Assembly: GCA_013205085.1 (NCBI GenBank)
Contig: JABMLH010000001.1
Span: 496,001-560,000 of the forward strand
DNA from: Microbacteriaceae bacterium VKM Ac-2854
GTDB taxonomy: Bacteria > Actinomycetota > Actinomycetes > Actinomycetales > Microbacteriaceae
Reading direction: 5' to 3'
Length of the DNA stretch: 64,000 nucleotides
The translations under genes and the position numbers were made by a program. The notes under the pieces are model-generated. The model saw nothing but the letters and a program-made list of their open reading frames with translations. It ran no database searches and was not told the origin of the DNA. Of the stretch, positions 44,391-52,101 are shown piece by piece (position 1 is the first letter of the stretch; each line of letters starts with the position of its first letter).

Positions 44391-45020
44391 GTGGCGGAGC
44401 AGCGCCCACCGGAGCAGCGCGCACCGGAGCAGCGCCCATCGGCGAAGCCTCCGATGCCGCCCACCCGGCCGGTGCCGCCCGAGCCGCCGACCACGGCGGC
44501 GCCCGTTTCGATCCAGCGGCCTCGCCGCGCGCATCCCCTCCAACTCCTGGTCGTGTTGATCGCACTGGTGCTCACGATCCTCGTCGGCGGACTCGCCGTC
44601 GTCGTCCGCGTGACGGGAAACGTGGTCGCCGACCGGCTGCACGGCGACGCGACCGCGTCGGTGCCGGTCGCCGAACCGCCCGCGCCGCCGGCGCCGATGC
44701 GCTCCGACATCGACCGGGATGCCGCGCTCGCGCAGCTGCGCGGTGTCGCGGATCAGGCGATCGCGGCGGCCGGCGAGGGGGACTGGGGCGATGATCCCGC
44801 CATCGCTGTCCAGACGCTGGAATGCGGCGCGGGCGGAACGCAGTTCCTCGCGGTCGACACCTTCACCGGGGACCCCCTCGCGGCGGCCCGGATCGAGCAG
44901 GCGTGGGCTCAGGCCGGCGTCGGCGCGGCCGGCTCCGTCATCGTCGGCGCGACGGCGACACCCGATGCGAGCGGGGTCCGGGTACTGATCGCGAGCGACT
45001 GCGTCGCGCCGCCGCCGTGA
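44391..45020 (+). CDS. Hypothetical single-pass protein with Pro-rich N-terminus
   Basis: 209 aa from GTG 44391. The N-terminus repeats EQRPPEQRAPEQRPSAKPP, is Pro-rich and basic, and is followed by one membrane helix (LQLLVVLIALVLTILVGGLA) and an outer domain of about 110 residues with two cysteines (TLECGAGG, ASDCVAPPP). The outer domain resembles that of the preceding product in size and cysteine placement. Likely co-transcribed with it; function unknown. Confidence 0.75.
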   Translation: MAEQRPPEQRAPEQRPSAKPPMPPTRPVPPEPPTTAAPVSIQRPRRAHPLQLLVVLIALVLTILVGGLAVVVRVTGNVVADRLHGDATASVPVAEPPAPPAPMRSDIDRDAALAQLRGVADQAIAAAGEGDWGDDPAIAVQTLECGAGGTQFLAVDTFTGDPLAAARIEQAWAQAGVGAAGSVIVGATATPDASGVRVLIASDCVAPPP

Positions 45021-45096
45021 TCGGCTCAGGCGAACGGCGTAACCGGAACGACGCAGAGGAACGACGCAGAGGTACGGGCCAGCTAGCGTTGTCGGC

Positions 45097-46008
45097 GTGA
45101 ATCCCGCCGTGCTCGTCGTCCTGGCCGCCGTCTGCTTCGCGACGACCGGAACGGCGCAGGCGCTGGGCGCTCCCGACGTCGATGCGGTCACCCTCGGCGC
45201 CGCGCGGATCGTGCTCGGCGGAGCCCTCCTGGCCGGTCTGCTCGGCGTCGAGCGGATGCGTCGGCGCGCGCCCGGCCTCCCGCGCGACGGTTCCCGACTC
45301 GGCGCAACGCTTCTGGTGCTCGCCGGCGCCGTGGGTGTCGCGGCCTACCAACCCACCTTCTTCACGGGCACGAGCGAGAACGGTGTCGCCGTCGGCACCA
45401 TCGTCGCGCTCGGATCCGCCCCGATCTTCACCGGACTCATGGAGTGGCTCGTGCTCCGCCGCGCGCCCGGTCGGCGTTGGGCGGTGTCGACGGCGCTCGC
45501 CGCGGCGGGCGTTGCGCTGCTCTCCGGCATCTTCGGTCTGAGCGGCGGAGTCGGGGTGCAGGTCACCCCGCTCGGACTGCTCGCCTCCGCCGGCGCCGGC
45601 GCCTCCTACGCGGTGTACGCCGTCTGCGGCAAGTTGCTGCTCGAGCGTGGTTGGACGCCCGCCGCGACCATGGGGGCGCACTTCGGCGTCGGTGCCGCCC
45701 TGATGCTGCCGGTGCTGCTCGGTGCGGACCCCGGGGCCCTCGCATCCGGATCCGCGGCGCTCGTCGTTCTCTGGCTCGGTGTGGTCACGGTCGCGGTGGC
45801 GTACACATTGTTCGCGCGCGGGCTGCGGCTGCTGCCCGCCGCGCAGGTCTCGACGCTGACCCTGGTCGAGCCGGCCACCGCGACGGTGCTCGGCGTCGTG
45901 GTGCTGCATGAAGTGCTCACGGCGGACGCGGTGCTCGGGCTGATCGTGCTGCTCGCCGCCGTGCTCGTGCTCACCGTGCGGCGGCGCGGGGTGGTGCTGG
46001 CGGAGTAG
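45097..46008 (+). CDS. EamA/DMT-family transporter
   Basis: 303 aa from GTG 45097; TAGCGT ends seven bases upstream and there is no ribosome site, so probably leaderless. Ten membrane segments in two EamA halves (VLVVLAAVCFATTGTAQALG ... and GLLASAGAGASYAVYAVCGK ... TLVEPATATVLGVVVLHEVL). Drug/metabolite export across the inner membrane; substrate unknown. Confidence 0.9.
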   Translation: MNPAVLVVLAAVCFATTGTAQALGAPDVDAVTLGAARIVLGGALLAGLLGVERMRRRAPGLPRDGSRLGATLLVLAGAVGVAAYQPTFFTGTSENGVAVGTIVALGSAPIFTGLMEWLVLRRAPGRRWAVSTALAAAGVALLSGIFGLSGGVGVQVTPLGLLASAGAGASYAVYAVCGKLLLERGWTPAATMGAHFGVGAALMLPVLLGADPGALASGSAALVVLWLGVVTVAVAYTLFARGLRLLPAAQVSTLTLVEPATATVLGVVVLHEVLTADAVLGLIVLLAAVLVLTVRRRGVVLAE

Positions 46009-46049
46009 CGGCGCGCGTCGTTCGCGGCCGATACCTCCTCTTTCTCTGT

Positions 46050-46130
46050 CGGAAATGCAGGATGCGCGCCCGAGTTGACGTGCGCATGCGCGTGTTCCGC
46101 CCTCATTTCCGTCCTGGTCCTGCATTTCCG
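46050..46130. repeat. Long-armed inverted repeat (GGAAATGCAGG family), copy 1
   Basis: CGGAAATGCAGGA (46050-46062) pairs with TCCTGCATTTCCG (46118-46130). The interior contains TGTTCCGCCCTCATTTCCGT, also present inside the related element at 53111-53212, so the two are copies of one element. Confidence 0.88.
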
Positions 46131-46244
46131 AAGCGGGCGGCTCGGGAGCCGACCCGGCGCCGCAGCCCTGGCGCGTCCCCAGGCACGCGAGGTACGGTGG
46201 CCGCGGCGTTCACGCCACCCGATCAACGACGATGGGTTCCGCTC

Positions 46245-47483
46245 GTGACCAATCCTTGGCTGGCTCTCCCCGCACCCGCCCGCCGCCCGCGCGCGCTCGT
46301 CGCCGCGTCCTGGGAACGCGCTCGCCGGGCGAAGCTCGATCCCGAGCGCGCGCAGGCGCCGCTCGCCTTCGACGGCACCGACCTGCGCGACTACCGTCTG
46401 GCGCATCCGCTCGCGTCCGTGCTGCCCGTCATCCGCCGGCTGCTGGTCCGGGATGCGGACGAGGACTCCGGCGTCCTGGTCGCGGTGGGCGACGCGATGG
46501 GCCGGCTGCTCTGGGTCGACGGCGACCAGCGGATGAAGCGGCTCGCCGAGGGCATGCTCTTCGTCGAAGGAGCCGGCTGGGCCGAGCAGGAGGTGGGTAC
46601 CTCGGCCCCCGGCACGGCGCTGGTGCTCGATCACGGGATACAGATCCGCGGTGCGGAGCACTTCTCGACGCTGGTGCATCCGTGGAGTTGCACCGCGGTG
46701 CCGGTGCACGATCCCGAGACGGGCGCCATCCTCGGAGTGATCGACATCACCGGAGGAGCGGATGTGGTCGCGCCGCAGACCCTGCCGCTGATGGAGGCGA
46801 CCGCCGCTGCCGCCGAGAGCGAGCTGATGGTGCAGCGGCTGCGCGCGGCCAAGCCGCGTCGGCGGGCGCCCGCTCGGGTGGAGCCGGCGCGACCGCCGAG
46901 CCTGCGGGTTCTGGGGCGCGAGACCGGGGTCATCACGATCGGGGCCGAGAGTATGGAGCTGAGCGCGCGGCACGCCGAGATCATGGCGTTGCTGGCCTGG
47001 CACCGAGGGGGTCTCTCGGCGGAGCGGCTGAGTGAGCTGGTCTACGGGCGCGAGGATGCCGTGGTCACGCTGCGCGCCGAAATGGTGCGTCTGCGCAAGA
47101 CGCTGGAACGCTCGGCCGCACTGCTGGTGCCGCTGTCACGTCCGTACCGGCTGCCGCTGCCGATCGAACTCGATGCCCGCCAGGTGCTCTCGCTCCTGGA
47201 TCGCGGTGCGCATCGTGTGGCGCTCGACGCGAACGTGGGGCCGGTGCTGCCGGGCTCTGATGCGCCTGGGATCGCCGAGATCCGCACCGAACTCGCGGGT
47301 CGGTTGCGCGAATCCCTGCTGGAGGCCGCTTCGGTCGACGTGCTCTTCGCGTACGCGCAGACCGCGGAGGGCGAGGGCGACGAAGAGGTGTGGCGCGCGC
47401 TTCTGCAGCTGCTGCCGGCGCGCTCGCCCCGGCGCCCAGGTGTGGTCGCGCACCTGGAGGAGCTCGAGCGCACCCTGAGCTGA
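46245..47483 (+). CDS. GAF-domain transcriptional regulator
   Basis: Start chosen at GTG 46245, because upstream codons run through the repeat. 412 aa: N-terminal SWERARRAKLDPERAQAPL motif seen in AcoR-type regulators, a GAF domain (about 65-205; VLVAVGDAMGRLLWVDGDQR, WSCTAVPVHDPETGAILGVI), then a C-terminal helix-turn-helix region (AEIMALLAWHRGGLSAERLS). Such proteins often govern acetoin or aldehyde metabolism, but no such genes adjoin. No sigma-54 AAA+ domain is present. Confidence 0.8.
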   Translation: MTNPWLALPAPARRPRALVAASWERARRAKLDPERAQAPLAFDGTDLRDYRLAHPLASVLPVIRRLLVRDADEDSGVLVAVGDAMGRLLWVDGDQRMKRLAEGMLFVEGAGWAEQEVGTSAPGTALVLDHGIQIRGAEHFSTLVHPWSCTAVPVHDPETGAILGVIDITGGADVVAPQTLPLMEATAAAAESELMVQRLRAAKPRRRAPARVEPARPPSLRVLGRETGVITIGAESMELSARHAEIMALLAWHRGGLSAERLSELVYGREDAVVTLRAEMVRLRKTLERSAALLVPLSRPYRLPLPIELDARQVLSLLDRGAHRVALDANVGPVLPGSDAPGIAEIRTELAGRLRESLLEAASVDVLFAYAQTAEGEGDEEVWRALLQLLPARSPRRPGVVAHLEELERTLS

Positions 47484-47519
47484 GGCGAACGGGCGCGTTC
47501 TACTGGCCACCGCGTTCAC

Positions 47520-47619
47520 AACTTCGGATCGCTCGCGGAGCACCGAACGTGGTTGTTCGCGATCGCTGCAACGGCGCGCATCGTCACCGCAGGAACGGGG
47601 CTGCGGCCCATCCGAAGTT
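47520..47619. repeat. Inverted repeat AACTTCGGAT...ATCCGAAGTT
   Basis: Perfect 10-bp arms at 47520-47529 and 47610-47619 between two convergent genes. Same family as 24618-24679. Confidence 0.7.
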
Positions 47620-47637
47620 ATGACCGGTCGGTCGCGA

Positions 47638-48615
47638 TCACTGCCGCGGATCGACCGGAGAAGTCGAGGCGGCCCGCCGCCGCGCCAGCAGCAGCACGAC
47701 CACCGCGACGCCCGCGACCGCCAGCAGGATCAGCAGCGCCGCGAACGGCACCGCCGGCACCGTGAACTCCGCGCGGACCGGGTCGAGCGTCGCCGCGCCG
47801 AAGCCCACGCTGCTGGGCTGCACCTGCACGGCCCCCGTCAGCCAGAGCAGGGCACCGATGCCGTCGAGGCGCTCGCTGACGTCGATGGTCGAGCCCGGCA
47901 GCACCTCCGGCAGCTGCACCGGAGCGGAGTTCACCGGCACGATGCCGAACGGCCCCGCGACCACGGCGTCCGCGATCGCGGTGACCCGGGTGTTGCCCGT
48001 GTTCTGCAGCGTGTAGCCGACGCTGACGAAGCCGACCGCCAACGGATTCCAGCTGCCGGAGAAGCTGACCTGCGGATCCGACACCTCGACAGCCGGCACC
48101 AGCTCGCCCGAGACGCGGATCTGCATCCGGCTGCCGAGCCGCCGATCCACCTGCACCTGCGCGGCCGCGTCGTCGGTGACCAGCGAGGTGACGATGCCGG
48201 CCGGATGATCGCCCGGGCGCGCATCCGCCGGCACCGTCACCGTGAACGGCACCGACTGCGCCTCACCGGGGTCGAGTGTCAGCGTGCTCGTGCCCAACGC
48301 GATCCAGGTGCCGGCGTCCGCGGAGGCAGTGCCCGAGGTGAGCACGTCGATGTTGCCCTCGCGGGTGGTGAAGGCGTCCGCCGGGTAGATTCTCAGCGCG
48401 AGCGCCGTCGCGCCGTCGTTGCGCACGGTGATCGCGTCGGTGACGGAGGTGCCGGGATCGACCGCGTAGTCGAAGTTGGCACGGGTGCCGCCGTCGGCTG
48501 CGGCGGTGGGGCCGATGCTCCAGCCGGCGCTGTCGGCTGCGGCGGAGGCGACGGGCGCGAGGGCCCCGGCGGAGACGACGAGGGCGAGGATCAGAGCGGC
48601 GGAGGCGCGATGCAT
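47638..48615 (-). CDS. DUF916-type (WxL-interacting) membrane protein, second copy
   Basis: 325 aa from ATG 48615 (signal peptide LILALVVSAGALAPVASA). Ectodomain follows the paralogue at 10354: WSIGPTAA near the start, VDPGTSVTDAITVRN, then PGDHPAGIVTSLV. One C-terminal membrane helix (ALLILLAVAGVAVVVLLLA) and a basic tail. It follows the HtaA/WxL-like gene, separated by a hairpin, and is presumably its surface partner. No LPxTG mini-ORF follows this copy. Confidence 0.8.
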   Translation of the reverse strand: MHRASAALILALVVSAGALAPVASAAADSAGWSIGPTAAADGGTRANFDYAVDPGTSVTDAITVRNDGATALALRIYPADAFTTREGNIDVLTSGTASADAGTWIALGTSTLTLDPGEAQSVPFTVTVPADARPGDHPAGIVTSLVTDDAAAQVQVDRRLGSRMQIRVSGELVPAVEVSDPQVSFSGSWNPLAVGFVSVGYTLQNTGNTRVTAIADAVVAGPFGIVPVNSAPVQLPEVLPGSTIDVSERLDGIGALLWLTGAVQVQPSSVGFGAATLDPVRAEFTVPAVPFAALLILLAVAGVAVVVLLLARRRAASTSPVDPRQ

Positions 48616-48667
48616 AAGGGGTCCGGATTCGTGGGGTGGACGCAGGGAGTGGGGTGGACGCAGGGAA

Positions 48668-48696
48668 GGGGACGGCACCGGAACGGCGCCGTCCCC
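48668..48696 (-). promoter_or_regulatory. Intercistronic hairpin between HtaA/WxL-like and DUF916 genes
   Basis: GGGGACGGC (48668-48676) pairs with GCCGTCCCC (48688-48696), with no T-run. It has the same position and kind as the hairpin at 10304-10331 in the first locus. Confidence 0.6.
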
Positions 48697-48712
48697 GAGG
48701 ACTCGCGAGTGA

Positions 48713-50167
48713 CTAGCCGAGGGCCGTGATCGTCAGCGTCGCGGAGTAGTTGCCCGCCGGAGTGGTGGTGGGCAGCACCAGCGAGAGCGCGGCGTCGACG
48801 TCGGCGCTCGCCGCGGCGGTGCTGGATGCGAGCGTCGCGGACTCGGCCAGGCCGGCTCCGCTCTGCAGCGTCGAGGCGACGGCGCTGCCGGCGGTGACGC
48901 CGGTGCCGGCGTTGCTCACCGACGGCGTCCAGCCGAGGTAACCGGCGCTGAAGCCGCCGGAGGCGGAGGCGAAGTCGCTGACCGAGCCCGAGACGCTCCA
49001 GGTGTACGGCGAGGTTCCGCCGGCACGTGTGTCGGTCACGGTGATCGTGTTCAGCGCGCCCGCAGCGGTGAAAGTGGAGCCGGCCTGCACGGCCGTGCCC
49101 AACGAGACCGCCGAGGTGCTGGCGAACGCCCAGCCGAAGCTGCCGGTCGGGGGTGCCGCGACGTCCGGAACCGTCACGGTGATGTCCTGCTCACCGTCGC
49201 CGGGGGTCTCCGGCTCGGTCGGCTCCTCCGGGTCGGTCGGGTCGACCGGCGTGACCGCGAGGCTGTACGCGACGGAGAGGGGAGCGGCGGGCTTGGCCGC
49301 GTCGCGCGATCCGCCCGAGCTGTACCAGTAGCTGCTCTGACCGGTCAGGTTCTGGAAGTCGACGAAGCCTTGCGGGAACGAACCCCAGCTGCTGCCGGTG
49401 GTCGACTGCGCGGTGCCGGTGGTGGTCACGGCGACGCCGAGGTAGTCGGGCGTGACGGTGAAGCCGTCGTCGTCGGCGTTCGCGCCGGTGATGTCGGCGA
49501 GCACGATCTCCTGGGCGGGGATGGTGACCCACTGGGTCTGGTCCTCCATGGAGGTTCCGTAGCCGCTGGCGGTGGCGGTCAGCTGTCCGTTGCCGTTCGC
49601 ATCCAGCTCGAGCGTCGGGTTGGTGGCGCTCCAGTAGGTGAGGCCGCCGTAGAACGCGACCGTGAAGGAGCCGGTCCAGTTGATCTCGGTGGAGCCGTCG
49701 GCGGCGGTGGCGCCGGTGCCGTTCGAGAACACCACGGCGTTCTTGGTGAGCGAGGTCGTCGACGCCGCGGAGACCGGGGTGCCGGCCGGCGTCTGGCACT
49801 TGGTGGCCCAGGTGGTGGGCACCATCGCGCCGGACGCGTTGGGCTTGACGATCGCGACGTTGCCCGCCGAGTTGGAGTAGAAGCCGTCGGCCTCCGACCA
49901 GACCCGGGAGGAGCCGGTGTTGCCGGCCGTGCCCGCGCTGAGGAAGTTGCAGCCGCCGAAGAACGCGCCGCCTCCCGCCTCATCGCTCATTCCCCAGGTG
50001 AAGGAGGCGTCGGTGATGCTACCGGCGGAGGGCGCGGCGGAGGCGGCGGGAGCGGCGATCAGCGCGCCGCCGATCAGGGCTGCCGTGCCGGCGAGAACCG
50101 CGGCGCTGCGCAGCGCTCGGGTGCGCCGGCGCGGTCGTGATGAATCCAAAAGAAAGGTTCCTCTCAT
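48713..50167 (-). CDS. Secreted HtaA (heme-binding) protein with C-terminal WxL-like domain
   Basis: 484 aa. A signal peptide ends near residue 45 (LIGGALIAAPAASA). Residues about 48-300 form an HtaA-type domain: FTVAFYGGLTYWSATNPTLE, ASGYGTSMED and FVDFQ...SYWYSSGG, with a final KPAAPLSVAYSL strand. A Pro/Glu linker (DPEEPTEPETPGDGE) leads to a WxL-like domain (about 340-484) with TVTDTRAGG, YTWSVSGSVSDF, YLGWTPSV and AGNYSATLTITALG, matching the 9664 protein block by block. HtaA domains take up heme in corynebacteria; the WxL part should bind it to the wall. The ATG at 50167 lacks a ribosome site; AGAGGA downstream would fit a TTG start near 50149. Confidence 0.78.
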   Translation of the reverse strand: MRGTFLLDSSRPRRRTRALRSAAVLAGTAALIGGALIAAPAASAAPSAGSITDASFTWGMSDEAGGGAFFGGCNFLSAGTAGNTGSSRVWSEADGFYSNSAGNVAIVKPNASGAMVPTTWATKCQTPAGTPVSAASTTSLTKNAVVFSNGTGATAADGSTEINWTGSFTVAFYGGLTYWSATNPTLELDANGNGQLTATASGYGTSMEDQTQWVTIPAQEIVLADITGANADDDGFTVTPDYLGVAVTTTGTAQSTTGSSWGSFPQGFVDFQNLTGQSSYWYSSGGSRDAAKPAAPLSVAYSLAVTPVDPTDPEEPTEPETPGDGEQDITVTVPDVAAPPTGSFGWAFASTSAVSLGTAVQAGSTFTAAGALNTITVTDTRAGGTSPYTWSVSGSVSDFASASGGFSAGYLGWTPSVSNAGTGVTAGSAVASTLQSGAGLAESATLASSTAAASADVDAALSLVLPTTTPAGNYSATLTITALG

Positions 50168-50174
50168 GGCGGGT

Positions 50175-50193
50175 TAAGGGTCGCCTTACCTTA
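50175..50193. promoter_or_regulatory. DtxR/IdeR-like iron box
   Basis: On the minus strand the site reads TAAGGTAAGGCGACCCTTA, matching the DtxR consensus TTAGGTTAGGCTAACCTAA at 14 of 19 positions by hand count. It lies 8 bases upstream of the HtaA/WxL-like start codon and between two divergent genes. Confidence 0.6.
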
Positions 50194-50204
50194 CTGAGGG
50201 TGTA

Positions 50205-50223
50205 CTTACTAAGGCAAACCTTA
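50205..50223. promoter_or_regulatory. Second, weaker DtxR/IdeR-like box
   Basis: CTTACTAAGGCAAACCTTA matches the DtxR consensus at 12 of 19 positions, with a good right half (AGGC-AACCT-A) and an internal TAAGG/CCTTA palindrome. It is about 84 bases from the flavoprotein start and may serve that gene. Confidence 0.45.
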
Positions 50224-50306
50224 TGTCTACGTTTTTGAGGAGGGAGGATGCTTGCCGCAGGCCCGACCCTGGGCCCGAATCGCACGTCTCGAAGGGGAGC
50301 TTCGCC

Positions 50307-52061
50307 ATGCCTGAACGCCGTCTGTCCACCTCGGTCCTCGTGATCGGAACGGGAGGATCCGGCCTGCGCGCCGCCATCGAACTGGCTGAGCGCGGCGTCG
50401 ACGTGATCGCCCTGGGCAAGCGGCCCAAGGCGGACGCGCACACCTCGCTCGCGGCCGGCGGGATCAACGCGGCGCTCGCCACGATGGACGAGGAGGACTC
50501 GTGGCAGCAGCACGCTGCCGACACGATCCTGGAGAGCTACCACCTCGCCGACCCGCGCACCGTGCAGATCGTGACCGAAGGCGCCGCCCGTGGGATCGAG
50601 GACCTCGAGCGCTACGGGATGCCGTTCGCTCGTGAGGACGACGGGCGGATCAGTCAGCGCTTCTTCGGGGCGCACACCTTCCGTCGCACCGCCTTCGCGG
50701 GCGACTACACGGGGCTCGAGATCCAGCGCACGCTGGTGAACCGGGCCGCCCAACTGGAGATCCCGATTCTGGACCGGGTCTACGTCACGCGCATCCTGAC
50801 CGATGCGGACGGCGCGGTCTTCGGCGCCTACGGTTTCGACCTGGAGACGGGCGAGCGCTACCTGATCCACGCGGATGCGGTCATCCTCGCGGCCGGCGGC
50901 CACAACCGGATCTGGCGGCGCACCTCCTCCCGGCGCGACGAGAACACGGGCGACTCGTTCCGCTTGGCCGTGATGGCGGGCGGCAGGCTGCGCGATCCGG
51001 AGCTGGTGCAGTTCCATCCCTCGGGCATCCTCGAGCCCGAATCCGCGGCGGGCACGCTGATCTCGGAGGCGGCGCGCGGCGAAGGCGGCATCCTGCGCAA
51101 CGGCCTGGGCGAGCGCTTTATGCACCGCTACGACCCGGAACGGCAGGAGCTCTCGACCCGCGACCGGGTCGCGCTGGCCTGCTACACCGAGATCGCGGAG
51201 GGCCGCGGCACCCCCAACGGCGGCGTCTGGCTCGACGTCTCGCACCTGCCGCGGGAGACCATCATGAAGCGGCTGCCGCGGGTGTACCAGACCATGCTCG
51301 AGCTGCAGATGCTCGACATCACCACCGATCCGATCGAGATCGCGCCGACCGCGCACTACTCGATGGGCGGCGTCTGGGTGCGACCGGAGGATCACGGCAC
51401 CGGCGTCGACGGGCTCTGGGCGATCGGCGAGGCGTCCTCCGGCCTGCACGGCGCGAACCGGCTCGGCGGCAACTCGCTGATCGAGCTGCTGGTGTTCGGG
51501 CGGATCGTGGGTGAGGCGGCGGCGGCGTACTCCGCCGCGCTGCCGGCGCAGCGGCGTTCGGCCGCCGCGATCGCCGAGGCGCGCGGCGAGGTGGACGGGC
51601 TGCTCGCCTCCGATGGGCCCGAGAACGTGCGGGCCTTGCAGCGCGCGATCCGCGACACGATGACGCGGCATGCGGGGGTGGTCCGTTCGGAGGACGGCCT
51701 GCGCCAGGGGCTCGCGGAGCTGGACGCGATCGAGCTGCGGATGCGCGACATCGGCGTGCATCCCGACATCGCCGGGTACCAGGACCTCGCGCACGCCTTC
51801 GACCTGAAGAGCGCGGTGCTCGCCGCCCGGGCCACGCTCGACGCCGCGTTGGAGCGCCGCGAGACCCGCGGCTGCCACAACCGCTCCGACTTCCCGGAGA
51901 CGGATCCGGCGCTGCAGCTGAACCTGGTCTGGTCGCTCGAGAGCATCGGCGACGGGCCGACCCGGGGCAGCATCAGTCGCGAGAGCATCCCCGAGGTGCC
52001 CGCCGAGATCGCGGCGCTGATGCGCGAGGAGGTGTCGACGGCGGGCAAGCTCGTGGAGTAG
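50307..52061 (+). CDS. Orphan SdhA/FrdA/NadB-type FAD-binding oxidoreductase
   Basis: ATG at 50307 is set by GAAGGGGAGCTTCGCC; an upstream ATG at 50223 would put the iron box in the coding part. 584 aa: FAD-binding VLVIGTGGSGLRAAIELAER at the start, SLAAGGINAA, HTFRRTAFAGDYTG, QFHPSGI, the substrate-site RGEGGILRN, TAHYSMGGVWV, and GLHGANRLGGNSL. This is the succinate dehydrogenase/fumarate reductase/L-aspartate oxidase family. No nadA, nadC, sdhB or membrane subunits adjoin. It is divergent from the HtaA gene across DtxR-like boxes, so a role in iron or heme metabolism, perhaps as a reductase, is possible but only inferred. Confidence 0.85.
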   Translation: MPERRLSTSVLVIGTGGSGLRAAIELAERGVDVIALGKRPKADAHTSLAAGGINAALATMDEEDSWQQHAADTILESYHLADPRTVQIVTEGAARGIEDLERYGMPFAREDDGRISQRFFGAHTFRRTAFAGDYTGLEIQRTLVNRAAQLEIPILDRVYVTRILTDADGAVFGAYGFDLETGERYLIHADAVILAAGGHNRIWRRTSSRRDENTGDSFRLAVMAGGRLRDPELVQFHPSGILEPESAAGTLISEAARGEGGILRNGLGERFMHRYDPERQELSTRDRVALACYTEIAEGRGTPNGGVWLDVSHLPRETIMKRLPRVYQTMLELQMLDITTDPIEIAPTAHYSMGGVWVRPEDHGTGVDGLWAIGEASSGLHGANRLGGNSLIELLVFGRIVGEAAAAYSAALPAQRRSAAAIAEARGEVDGLLASDGPENVRALQRAIRDTMTRHAGVVRSEDGLRQGLAELDAIELRMRDIGVHPDIAGYQDLAHAFDLKSAVLAARATLDAALERRETRGCHNRSDFPETDPALQLNLVWSLESIGDGPTRGSISRESIPEVPAEIAALMREEVSTAGKLVE

Positions 52062-52101
52062 TCGCACGGCTTCGTCGGCTCGATTGCAGCATGATTGCAG
52101 G

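Noticed and set aside
50307-52061. Confident naming as L-aspartate oxidase (nadB)
   Set aside because: No nadA or nadC beside it and the family motifs are shared with SdhA/FrdA; function left open.
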